From KACC-23026 sp963829575 (lineage in GTDB: Bacteria > Bacillota > Bacilli > Bacillales > Sporolactobacillaceae), in the NCBI GenBank assembly GCA_963829575.1, contig CAWHJF010000019.1:62001-126000 (forward strand): a stretch of 64,000 bases of DNA. The letters are read 5' to 3'. The translations under genes were made by a program, and so were the position numbers. Below, piece by piece: positions 44,165-52,592 of this stretch (its first letter is position 1; the number at the start of each line of letters is the position of its first letter). The notes beneath the pieces were generated by a model, which saw only the letters and a program-made list of their open reading frames with translations, had not been told where the DNA came from and did no database searches.

Positions 44165-46021
44165 TCATTCTTTGGGTAACACGATCTGTTTATACATTTG
44201 TGCGGTTAAAACATAGTAGATCCCATAAATGAATAGAAAAATACTAATCGGTAACCAAAACTTTGTATAGGGATCTACAAGGATTAAGCCAAACATTTTC
44301 ATGCCCACTGATACATGAACAAATCCAACTAAAGCAGGGAACAAAAAGACAAGGAACAGCTCTTTATAAATGGATAATGTTAACAAGGAGCGCCTTACTC
44401 CAATTTTCCTTAACATCTCGTACCTTTTGATGTCCACTGTTGCACTTGATAACAATTTAAACATCAGGACACTGACCATCATCATCAAGAACGCAACACC
44501 CAAGAATAATCCCATGAAGATCGTCCCACTTGCAATTTCTTTAATAACCATGTAATCGTCGTATTTGCTGCCTAGAGACATCGGTTCTTTTCCGGCATAG
44601 TGCTTAGCCAACACCTTTTGTTGTTGATCAATCTTTTTAAATAGAGCTAAATCTTTTGTGAAATGTGGGTCTCTTGCAATCCAAACGTTTAATGAATGGA
44701 CTGGCAGTTTGTCGTAACTGGTTTTGTCATAGATATAAACGCTTCGATCCCCAAACATCTGTGGATTAGCACCTAATTCCATGTACAAAGCTGTTTGCCA
44801 GGACTTAGGGATTGCCTTTAATCCCTCGCCTCCGTCAGTGCTGTATTGAGGATCCGGAAGTCCCTCTTTAATTTTTTGGGCGGACGGAAAGGACATGTTG
44901 TTGGAATGAAAAGATTTGATCAACGGGGGATGATTGACTAAATCCTGTTTCAGAAAATAAACACCTTGATCTGTCACCTTATAATGATAAACCTGTTTAT
45001 CAGATATAGACATTCTATTGATCAACGTCATTTCGGTTTGCGACGGCTGAAGAACCCTTAAGTCATAAACGTGAGTCATTGAGGCTTCTAACTCTATATT
45101 ATTATAAAAGGATAGACTTGCAGTCATCGCTCCAAGTCCAAGGGCAATAAGCATGGATACGGTCCCCAACACTTTGGTTAAATTTGAAATCCGAAAAATA
45201 AGTTGTCCAAATGTAAAAGAATTAAGACCTTTTTCATTCACATTCCTAATTTTCTTAACTTTTTTAAAAATAAAAGGCAACAACGAAATAAAGAGATAAT
45301 ACGTTCCAATAGTAATGGTGATGGCGGCGAGAATAAATCCATACTGGAGTGTATGTTTAATATCAAAAATGGCATAATAACCGGCCCCGATCAATACCAG
45401 AGCAATAATGGTACCAATAAGTGTTTTGATCCCACTTGATTGCGTTCCATCTTTCTCTTGTTCCGCATGAATTAAGTTTAAAACAGGCTTTCTTGACAAT
45501 TTCATTGCATTCACAAAGGCGGTCAACAAGAATAATGCAAGATAAAAAATCGCTGTTGTTAACCCAGAAGAGACTAAGAGCGGCTGAAACCCTTTTGTTG
45601 AAAAATTCAACTGCTTCATAAGCAATTCAGAAATGCCCTCAGATAGCCCGATCCCCACTATGAGTCCAATAATTAGTGACGTGATGCCAATCATTAGAGT
45701 TTCAAAGAACATGAGTTGAGTGACTTTATTTTTTTTTGCACCTAGAGTCATATACATACCTAACTCTTTTTGCCTCAAAGTGAGAATAAAGGAGGTCGCG
45801 TAGAAAATATAAAATACAGTAATCAGACCCAATATAAAGCTTCCCACATGAAAGATCAACATGATGGAATGGATCATAGAATTAGACTGTACAAAGTCTT
45901 GATTTTGAGCAAGTGTTTCGAACATATAAAAAATTGAAATCGAAACGGTTAGCCCAAATAATAGGATTAAATAATCTTTAAATAATTTTTTGACACTGGA
46001 TAAAGAAAGTTTAATTAACAA
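44165..46021 (-). CDS. Bce-type ABC transporter permease (FtsX-like)
   Basis: A 618-residue permease with ten predicted TM helices and one large extracytoplasmic loop (about residues 310-500) between TM7 and TM8, the layout of BceB/VraG permeases. The start is TTG at 46021 with AAGGGAAGG upstream. FtsX-like regions include ILTLRQKELGMYMTLGAKKN and the matching C-terminal MLRKIGVRRS. Together with the ATPase 15 bases upstream it should remove or sense cell-wall-active peptides such as bacitracin. The usual adjacent BceRS-type two-component system is absent from the window. Confidence 0.9.
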   Translation of the reverse strand: MLIKLSLSSVKKLFKDYLILLFGLTVSISIFYMFETLAQNQDFVQSNSMIHSIMLIFHVGSFILGLITVFYIFYATSFILTLRQKELGMYMTLGAKKNKVTQLMFFETLMIGITSLIIGLIVGIGLSEGISELLMKQLNFSTKGFQPLLVSSGLTTAIFYLALFLLTAFVNAMKLSRKPVLNLIHAEQEKDGTQSSGIKTLIGTIIALVLIGAGYYAIFDIKHTLQYGFILAAITITIGTYYLFISLLPFIFKKVKKIRNVNEKGLNSFTFGQLIFRISNLTKVLGTVSMLIALGLGAMTASLSFYNNIELEASMTHVYDLRVLQPSQTEMTLINRMSISDKQVYHYKVTDQGVYFLKQDLVNHPPLIKSFHSNNMSFPSAQKIKEGLPDPQYSTDGGEGLKAIPKSWQTALYMELGANPQMFGDRSVYIYDKTSYDKLPVHSLNVWIARDPHFTKDLALFKKIDQQQKVLAKHYAGKEPMSLGSKYDDYMVIKEIASGTIFMGLFLGVAFLMMMVSVLMFKLLSSATVDIKRYEMLRKIGVRRSLLTLSIYKELFLVFLFPALVGFVHVSVGMKMFGLILVDPYTKFWLPISIFLFIYGIYYVLTAQMYKQIVLPKE

Positions 46022-46036
46022 GGTGAGCCTTCCCTT

Positions 46037-46801
46037 CTACTCATTAACCTCAGTTGCAAATTGGGATAAAACCGTTAAAATTTGTTGATAAAAATCGTGC
46101 GTGGACCCTTCGCGGTAGATTTCTTTATACAGCTTACCGTCTTGAATGAACAAAATTCGTTTACAATAGCTCGCACTAAACGGATCATGGGTGACTAGCA
46201 TAATGGAAACTTCATGATTTTGGTTTAAATCCACAAGGGCTTCCATTAAACTTTTTGCATTCTTGGAATCAAGAGCCCCAGTTGGTTCATCCGCTAATAT
46301 GATGGCGGGTTCATGAACGAGCGCTCGCGCAGCAGCCGCGCGTTGTTTTTGACCCCCTGATACGGTAACGGGATATTTTTCTAAGATGGCTTCAATCCCA
46401 AGTTTTTGGGCCACATTCACAACACGGGGCTTAATTTGCCCGGTTGGAACACCTTGAAGTGACAATGGGAGTGCGATATTCTCATAAATCGTTAAATTCT
46501 CTAGTAGATTAAAATCCTGAAAAATAAACCCTAATTGGCTGGCACGAAAATCATCCAACTCTTTTTGTTTCATTTTGGTAATGTCAACGTTCGAAATTTC
46601 GATTGCGCCTTCTGTTGGTTTCTCTAAAGTCGAAACCACGTTTAAAAGAGTCGTTTTCCCTGCACCAGATGGACCCATAACTCCGACAAATTCGCCGCTT
46701 TCGATCGTAAATGAGACATTATTAAGGGCAGAGAACGGGTTCTCTTGTTTCTTCCCAAATATTTTTGACACATTTTGTGCATTGACTACGGTTTGATTCA
46801 C
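46037..46801 (-). CDS. Bce-type ABC transporter ATPase
   Basis: A 254-residue ATPase of the MacB/BceA group, from the GTG at 46801 (GGAGGG seven bases upstream); longer in-frame starts lack a ribosome site. Walker A GPSGAGKTTLL, signature VSGGQKQRAAAARAL, Walker B AIILADEPTGALD and His-switch VTHD are complete. It is the first gene of the two-gene transporter operon with the permease ending at 44165. Confidence 0.92.
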   Translation of the reverse strand: MNQTVVNAQNVSKIFGKKQENPFSALNNVSFTIESGEFVGVMGPSGAGKTTLLNVVSTLEKPTEGAIEISNVDITKMKQKELDDFRASQLGFIFQDFNLLENLTIYENIALPLSLQGVPTGQIKPRVVNVAQKLGIEAILEKYPVTVSGGQKQRAAAARALVHEPAIILADEPTGALDSKNAKSLMEALVDLNQNHEVSIMLVTHDPFSASYCKRILFIQDGKLYKEIYREGSTHDFYQQILTVLSQFATEVNE

Positions 46802-47064
46802 ACCTAAACCCTCCATATTCATAAACTCCCATTCATGGGGTATTGATTGCATCACATCGTTGTTACTCTCACTATAAGCCACATTCAAAAACAGACCCAT
46901 TGATTTTTCTTTCAAAATAGGATTTAAACCTTACAATGTTGTCATATTTATGACGCATAGGCGACCCAAAAGGTTCAAGTTCCTCAAACTAATAGAAAAA
47001 ACATGCACTTTGATTACCAAGCGCATGCTTTATATCGATAGGATTAATAGACTTTTTGAAATAA

Positions 47065-47265
47065 TTAAGGGTCTAGGTTTTTGCTTTGGTCAGGGATCGT
47101 GATCACCTCAAAATCTTTAGCAAGCATGGCGAGATTCTCTGTTAACCGTTCACCAGAAACCGAGAGATGGCCCATGTTGATCGATGGACTAGTAGTGGGT
47201 TGAATTGTCCATCTAATGTAGAGTATGATCGTATGATTTGAATTTGGGCCTAGACGTTTGTCTAT
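47065..47265 (-). pseudogene. Unidentified gene fragment without start codon
   Basis: A 66-codon open segment on the minus strand, between stops at 47266 and 47065, with convincing protein-like text (IRWTIQPTTSPSINMGHLSV, GERLTENLAMLAKDFEVI). The only ATG is in its middle and has no ribosome site. I do not recognise the family; it could be a relic cut at the palindrome at 47251. The rest of the 46802-47355 gap shows nothing clear. Confidence 0.3.
47251..47264. promoter_or_regulatory. Palindrome TAGAC-N4-GTCTA upstream of Gly/Tyr miniprotein
   Basis: Same five-base arms as at 7403-7416, with a different centre (GTTT instead of GCAT), 92 bases upstream of the small gene's start. Possible shared operator. 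Confidence 0.3.
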
Positions 47266-47355
47266 TTATGGGGGTGTACAAACTCATTACCTAGCACTCG
47301 CTGAATAGTATGTGAGTGTCCATTGGATTAACGACTATTATGGAGGGTGATATAA

Positions 47356-47565
47356 ATGGCATACGGTTTTGGAGCACCGTTCTTAGGTGCAGGTTTAGGC
47401 GCAGGTCTTGGGGTCGGTTTAGCTGGAGCCGCTATGGGCGGATACGGTTATGGTAGACCTGGATTTGGCTATGGTAGACCCGGATTCGGCTATGGACCTG
47501 GAATGGGCTACGGCTATGGTTACGGACGTCCAGGATTCGGATACGGTTCACCATTCTTCTATTAA
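47356..47565 (+). CDS. Gly/Tyr-rich repeat protein, probably spore-associated
   Basis: A 69-residue protein. The N-terminal 27 residues form a Gly/Ala/Leu hydrophobic stretch (LGAGLGAGLGVGLAGAAMGG), followed by repeats of GYGRPGFGYG, and it ends GSPFFY. GGAGGGTGAT precedes the ATG and a strong terminator follows, so it is a real gene. The repeats resemble structural coat or surface proteins. It matches the miniprotein at 1734-1895 in composition but not in order. Sporulation control is inferred from similar Bacillales genes. Confidence 0.7.
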   Translation: MAYGFGAPFLGAGLGAGLGVGLAGAAMGGYGYGRPGFGYGRPGFGYGPGMGYGYGYGRPGFGYGSPFFY

Positions 47566-47606
47566 ATTAAAAGAATAATTGATCTATGAACCTAAAACAT
47601 CAAAAA

Positions 47607-47645
47607 AACTTTAACGCTCTTTATTTGAGCGTTAAGGTTTTTTTG
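47607..47645 (+). terminator. Terminator of the Gly/Tyr-rich gene
   Basis: Perfect 13-base arms with inner sequence TTAACGCTC/GAGCGTTAA, seven-base loop and a run of T on the plus strand. Confidence 0.9.
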
Positions 47646-47746
47646 ATCCCCTCCCTATTTGTTTAATGGTTGGTTATTTTAAAATGCATAAAATTTAAAC
47701 ATTTAGACAACCCTTTATCTCTGGTTCACACAATTACAGTCACTCA

Positions 47747-48988
47747 TTAAAGTCCCTTTTGGACCCACGCATTCTTAGGATAACCGCGCGCTTCCCAGTA
47801 GCCCGTTTGATCGTGGTCAAGGAGTTCGATTCGACTTAACCACTTAACAGATTTATAGCCATACATTCCCGGTACAATTAAGCGGACAGGTCCGCCATTT
47901 ACCTCTTCAATAAGCTTCCCATCGATTAAAACCGCCACCATAACATCAGACATTCTCGCCTGTTCAATTGTAAGAGTATCCGTATAAACCCCATCGGCTG
48001 AATAAAATTTCACATATTTAGCTTGGGGCTTAACCCCAACCTGGGTTAATAACTGATGTAATGGTAGACCTTCCCACGTAATTTGATTGACATTCCAACC
48101 GGTCACACAATGAAAATTACTTACCTGCACGCTTCGTTTTAGCTGAATAAACGAATTCCAATCATATGTACACGGATGATCTACTAAACCATTAATGGTG
48201 AACCGAAAATTATGATCGTTTAATTTTGGAATTTCAGTGACCGTGTAATAACGAAATTGACCGCTTCTTCCTCCACCTTTTGGAGGAAGTGAATCTGGAG
48301 CAGGATGAGGGAGCGGCTTAAATCCCCCCTTTTCCACAGGTGAAGAGGTTGATGGTGTCGAAGTTGGCATCACCACTTGTAACCATCTCATAAAAAAAGG
48401 AGCGTAAATCAGAACAACCGCTGTGCCTGCCGTCAATTTCAGGAAAGATCGCCGTTTTAAAATAGGGTTGCCCTCTTCAATCAGGTGTGGTGTTTCTAAC
48501 TTTTCCACACGTTTTCTTTTAGGTGTTGCCCACCTTTTAAACCATCTGCTTCTTGTGAAGCTGTGATACGTCACATAAGGGACACCCACAATGGTAGAAA
48601 AATCATGAATAAACAAGGCTAACGTACTGACAAAGGGTGGAAAATCACGGTGGAAAACAAGGACCAGACCAGAGCTTATAAGTAAGGTAAGTAGTACGAG
48701 CACCAAAAAAAGAGTGCTTCGGTGAAAGACCTTATTTTTCAAAGTATTTAAATGACGCGTCATTTTCGGCAAATAAAATAAAAAAGGAAGGCAACTTAGG
48801 ATCCCAAGCCCAATGTGACTGATTCGAACCATCACGCGTATTGTGGGAAAACCGGTTCTAAACGCTTCGGAAAAAAGAAGGAAGCCCGTAATCGTTAATA
48901 ATAGAAATAAGATCGCATTTCCATGATGGTATCGTTTAAGTTTCTGACCAAATTTTAAGTGGCGTTTAAAAAAGAGCCGCCAATCCAT
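47747..48988 (-). CDS. Membrane-cytochrome-like / Tat-type molybdopterin oxidoreductase fusion
   Basis: A 413-residue two-part protein. Residues 1-150 form about four TM helices with His residues placed like haem b ligands (RYHHGN, RISHIG, FHRDF, FIHDF). Then come a basic linker and a twin-arginine motif KRRSFLKLTAG followed by a hydrophobic stretch (about 178-200). The sulfite-oxidase-type Moco domain (about 235-413) has the molybdenum-ligand Cys in SNFHCVTGWNV, plus EEVNGGPVRLIVPGMYGYKS. It probably oxidises or reduces an extracytoplasmic substrate, passing electrons through the membrane part. It is related to the YedY/MsrP domain, but haem binding and substrate are inferred. Confidence 0.82.
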   Translation of the reverse strand: MDWRLFFKRHLKFGQKLKRYHHGNAILFLLLTITGFLLFSEAFRTGFPTIRVMVRISHIGLGILSCLPFLFYLPKMTRHLNTLKNKVFHRSTLFLVLVLLTLLISSGLVLVFHRDFPPFVSTLALFIHDFSTIVGVPYVTYHSFTRSRWFKRWATPKRKRVEKLETPHLIEEGNPILKRRSFLKLTAGTAVVLIYAPFFMRWLQVVMPTSTPSTSSPVEKGGFKPLPHPAPDSLPPKGGGRSGQFRYYTVTEIPKLNDHNFRFTINGLVDHPCTYDWNSFIQLKRSVQVSNFHCVTGWNVNQITWEGLPLHQLLTQVGVKPQAKYVKFYSADGVYTDTLTIEQARMSDVMVAVLIDGKLIEEVNGGPVRLIVPGMYGYKSVKWLSRIELLDHDQTGYWEARGYPKNAWVQKGL

Positions 48989-49154
48989 TCTCGATCCCTC
49001 CTGAATGATTCACCTAATTTACAAATGCAGTCCCCGTCATTCGTTTACTTTTTCACGCCTAACAGATAAAATAATTATACATAAAATTACACAATAATTA
49101 TACAAATAAGTTTGATTCATCTTTTCCTATTAACTTTTAAAGGAGCGGACATAA

Positions 49155-50648
49155 ATGGATACGTATGATGTCATTGTAGTTGGTGCTGGCTTGGGTGGAC
49201 TTAGTTCCGCTGCGTTACTTGCCAAACAGGGCTTCAAAGTACTTGTTCTCGAGGCATCAAATGAATGGGGAGGGTGCGCAGGTAAATTTGAAAGGGGAGA
49301 TTTTCGTTTTGCAGCTGGAGCAACTCTGGGTATGGGATTTCAAGAAGACGGCGTTCTAAATACACTCTATAAAACATTAAATATGCCGTTACCTGAACGG
49401 ACTAACCTCCCGATTATTATGGATGTGCATCTTCCGGATGGACATCTTCGTTACTGGAGGAAAAAAGAGCTTTGGTATAAGGAGATCTCACACCAATTTC
49501 CGGAAGAAAGAGAAAGAATGATCGCTTTTTATGAAGAGATTTTTCAAGTCGGTAATTGGCTAAACAACATAATCGATCAGAAGCCTGTCTTTCCTCCCGC
49601 AAAATTCCACCATCTTCCCACTCTTCTGAAGCTCATCAGCAAAGAGACACTTCGGCTGCTTCCTTTTTTTACGCAAACCGTTCATGATCGTCTCAAAAAA
49701 TACGAGTTACTCGATAATCCTCGCTTTATACACTTTATAAACGGTCAACTAATGGATAGTGTTCAAACGACCGCGGCCTTCGTACCTGCTTTTCTAGGAT
49801 TTGCCGCGTTACAGACGTTTCACCTCGGTGCGTATTCCGTTAAAGGGGGACTAGCAACGGTTGCCCAAGATCTTGCCCAATTTATTGAAGCGAATGGTGG
49901 TGTCCTTAAAAGATGGCACCCCGTTAAAAGGATTCAAAAACATGCCGATCATTGGCAAGTCACTTCTAAAAGACAAAAAACCTATACTGCTTCTCAACTT
50001 ATCTTTAATGCCCCACTTCATAACCTTCACGCTCTATTAAATGGAACAGCCAAGGAAGACGTTAAGGTTAAGCAGAATAAGGAAGCACAACGCCCGGCGT
50101 GGGGGGCTTTCTCTATCTATGTCGGTGCTTCAGAGACTTTTTTCAAAAACCAAACCAGTTTGTTTCACCAATTTATTGACTCTTACGACCTGCCACTTGC
50201 AGAAGGCAATCATTTTCTATTTTCCGTCTCCGACCCAACCGATTTAATCATGGCCCCAAAAGGTAAGCGTTCAATTACAATGTCCACACATACCGAGCTT
50301 GAACCATGGTGGGAGCAGTCTCAATATGAGACAAAAAAAGCGTTGTATTCGGAACGTTTGATAAAGACGGTATCTCATACTTTTCCCCATTTTGAGAACG
50401 CCATCGAGCTCCTTTTGCCGGCAACACCTGTAACCTTTCAACGGTTTGTACACCGAGAAAAAGGAAAAGTGGGGGGATATCGACCTACCGGAAGATTTAG
50501 TTGGTTAAACGCCCAATCGATCTACTCTGGTGTTGATGGCCTTTGGTTTTGCGGGGACACTATTTTCCCTGGGGCTGGAACACTAGGAACGGTACTTTCA
50601 GGTATGACCGTCGCCCAACAACTAGCCCCCTCCTTCCCTTCTTTCTAA
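49155..50648 (+). CDS. CrtN-like carotenoid desaturase / FAD-dependent oxidoreductase
   Basis: A 497-residue FAD enzyme of the phytoene/diapophytoene desaturase family. The N-terminal dinucleotide motif is DVIVVGAGLGGLSSAALLA, with the GG-motif continuation EWGGCAGKF. The C-terminal FAD-binding signature is GLWFCGDTIFPGAGTLGTVL. AAAGGAG precedes the ATG. No crtM or other carotenoid genes are nearby, so it could act on another isoprenoid or lipid. Convergent with the LysE gene. Confidence 0.85.
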   Translation: MDTYDVIVVGAGLGGLSSAALLAKQGFKVLVLEASNEWGGCAGKFERGDFRFAAGATLGMGFQEDGVLNTLYKTLNMPLPERTNLPIIMDVHLPDGHLRYWRKKELWYKEISHQFPEERERMIAFYEEIFQVGNWLNNIIDQKPVFPPAKFHHLPTLLKLISKETLRLLPFFTQTVHDRLKKYELLDNPRFIHFINGQLMDSVQTTAAFVPAFLGFAALQTFHLGAYSVKGGLATVAQDLAQFIEANGGVLKRWHPVKRIQKHADHWQVTSKRQKTYTASQLIFNAPLHNLHALLNGTAKEDVKVKQNKEAQRPAWGAFSIYVGASETFFKNQTSLFHQFIDSYDLPLAEGNHFLFSVSDPTDLIMAPKGKRSITMSTHTELEPWWEQSQYETKKALYSERLIKTVSHTFPHFENAIELLLPATPVTFQRFVHREKGKVGGYRPTGRFSWLNAQSIYSGVDGLWFCGDTIFPGAGTLGTVLSGMTVAQQLAPSFPSF

Positions 50649-50749
50649 AATAAATAAATGACTGTGCTTGGTGGTTGTTTCAGCGCCATTAAGATTTCCA
50701 GGCCTTTTGGACTTCGTTAGAGTTAGACGAGTCATGGACTTGATTAAAC

Positions 50750-51385
50750 TCAATGTCCAAATAAAGAAGCGATCCCTTGTCCGACAAAATAAAGTCCAAA
50801 GATAACAAGAGAAAATCCAGAGATAATGGAAATCCAAATAAGAATTCTGTAGTTGAAAAACCGCTTAAATCCAGAGGTTAAGGTGGCGACAAATAGATCC
50901 CACGTCGTAATCCCTACAAAGATCATACTGCTATAGATAATGAGTTTACTTAATCCGTGAATGGCTACAGTTTCCGCTAAAACAGATCCATAGATCCCTA
51001 ACCAAAACAAAATAGACAAGGGACTCGTAATGGTCATAATAAAACCCGTAATAAGACATGAAAAAAGGGATTCTTTTTTTCGATTCTCATCCATTTTAAA
51101 CGAATTCGAGGAAACCAAGGCTTTACAACCCGAGTAAATCAAAATAAATCCACCAAATAACCAAAGGAAGGTTTGTACAATCGGGATATTTAAAAATCGC
51201 ACAAGTCCAAAATAAACCAATAACATAAAACAAGCATCTGCCACAATAGCACCTAAGCCCACAATCCAAGCATGCCAAAAGCCATTTTTGATGCCTTTAT
51301 CAAGTCGAGCCGAATTTACCGGCCCTATAGGAGCAGCAAGCATTAACCCTAAGCCGAAGTAACTAATCAGAATGCCAACATTCAA
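50750..51385 (-). CDS. LysE-family amino-acid exporter
   Basis: A six-TM membrane protein of 211 residues, taking the TTG at 51385 (AAAAGGAG nine bases upstream) rather than the ATG that directly touches the ribosome site. The family signature is GLGLMLAAPIGPVNSARLDKG in the first helix/loop, and TSPLSILFWLGI marks the second half. It exports amino acids or their analogues; substrate unknown. A strong hairpin at 51409-51443 lies in its leader. It is downstream of the glutaminase gene on the same strand. Confidence 0.87.
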   Translation of the reverse strand: MNVGILISYFGLGLMLAAPIGPVNSARLDKGIKNGFWHAWIVGLGAIVADACFMLLVYFGLVRFLNIPIVQTFLWLFGGFILIYSGCKALVSSNSFKMDENRKKESLFSCLITGFIMTITSPLSILFWLGIYGSVLAETVAIHGLSKLIIYSSMIFVGITTWDLFVATLTSGFKRFFNYRILIWISIISGFSLVIFGLYFVGQGIASLFGH

Positions 51386-51408
51386 CCCTAACATCTCCTT
51401 TTAAAATT

Positions 51409-51443
51409 AAGGAACTTGTACCATATTTATGTACAAGTTCCTT
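51409..51443 (-). terminator. Hairpin between glutaminase and LysE-type genes
   Basis: Perfect 13-base arms AAGGAACTTGTAC/GTACAAGTTCCTT, nine-base loop. On the minus strand it is followed by TTAATTTTAAAAGGAG, the ribosome site of the LysE-type gene. It could end the glutaminase transcript or be an attenuator/leader structure. Confidence 0.65.
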
Positions 51444-51571
51444 ATTGTAATCCTATTTTGTTTGGGGATGGGTTGAAAACGGCCAAAGTTAAGATGGGTT
51501 TAAAAAAGGCATCAAATAAAGCAACAAAGTGCAGTCGCACATTGTAGGGGCGGCTGTTCTTTAGACGCCAC

Positions 51572-52501
51572 TTAAAACATACTCAGTTGGTACTCTCTAG
51601 ACAACAACTCCAGGAGTTTTAAGCCTGCAACACTGTTTCCTTTTTCATCTAGAGACGGGCCAAAAACGCCTACTCCAAATCGTCCTGGAACAGCCCCCAT
51701 GATGCCGCCTGCCACGCCGCTCTTGGCTGGAATCCCTACTCTTATTGCGAATTCCCCCGAGGCATTATACATCCCACATGTCACCATAAAGGTTTTGCAA
51801 ATTCGCGCAACCTCTTCCGGCATAATTTGTTTTCCCTTTATAGGGTCTCTTCCATTCATCGCAAAAACCAAGCCAATTCTTGATAAATTTAACCCATTCA
51901 TTTCGATCGCACATTGTTTGGTATATAAATCCAGTAAGGTCTCAACATCCTCCGTAATGATCGCATGCTGCTTAAGAAAATAGCATAATGATCGATTTAA
52001 ATCAGCCGTCACTAATTCAGAACGCGCGACGTCCTGACTAAACCCAATAGTCGGATCATCCGCCATTTCTCGAATTAAGGTTACTAATCGATTTAACCGT
52101 GCTTCAACTGAGTCCCCATCGATCATATGCGTGACAACAAGGGCCCCAGCATTGATCATCGGATTTAATGGTTTGGTCGGAGCCATCGTTTCAAGTTTCG
52201 AAATGGAATTGAATGGGTCCCCCGTGGGTTCCATACCAACCCGCTCAAATACGTAGTCTGAGCCTCTTTCCATTAAAACAAGGGCAAGACTCAAGACCTT
52301 CGAAATACTTTGCAAGGTAAAGGTTTGCTCAATATCCCCCGCTGAGACACATTTTCCATCAGGATAAGAAATCGCGATAGACAGGGCTTCCCCATCTGCT
52401 TTACCCAATTCTGGAATATAATTCGCGACCTTTCCATCTTCTGTATACCGCTTGGCTTCCTCTAAGTATTTCTGTAATTCCTCATTTGTTTGACAGGGCA
52501 T
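51572..52501 (-). CDS. glsA: Glutaminase
   Basis: Beta-lactamase-fold glutaminase, 309 residues, the normal length, releasing ammonia and glutamate from glutamine in the cytosol. The catalytic Ser-x-x-Lys is in LQSISKVLSLAL (about residues 65-75). Other family motifs are KPLNPMINAGAL, SELVTADLNRSLCYFLK with a catalytic Tyr in CYF, and the Gly-rich SGVAGGIMGAVPGRFG. AGGTGGTG precedes the ATG. It lies just downstream of a GltC-like regulator gene (92 bases), a setting that suggests glutamine/glutamate balance. Confidence 0.92.
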   Translation of the reverse strand: MPCQTNEELQKYLEEAKRYTEDGKVANYIPELGKADGEALSIAISYPDGKCVSAGDIEQTFTLQSISKVLSLALVLMERGSDYVFERVGMEPTGDPFNSISKLETMAPTKPLNPMINAGALVVTHMIDGDSVEARLNRLVTLIREMADDPTIGFSQDVARSELVTADLNRSLCYFLKQHAIITEDVETLLDLYTKQCAIEMNGLNLSRIGLVFAMNGRDPIKGKQIMPEEVARICKTFMVTCGMYNASGEFAIRVGIPAKSGVAGGIMGAVPGRFGVGVFGPSLDEKGNSVAGLKLLELLSREYQLSMF

Positions 52502-52592
52502 TTTACACCACCTATGTAGAATTCAACGCATCACGTACTGTGTATGGATAGTATGGTGCAAAGACGATCAAAATATGGGGTTCGTGACTCGT

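Noticed and set aside
46804..46915. Longer N-terminus for the Bce-type ATPase
   Set aside because: The frame is open upstream, but the correct ribosome site and the usual 254-residue length favour the GTG at 46801.
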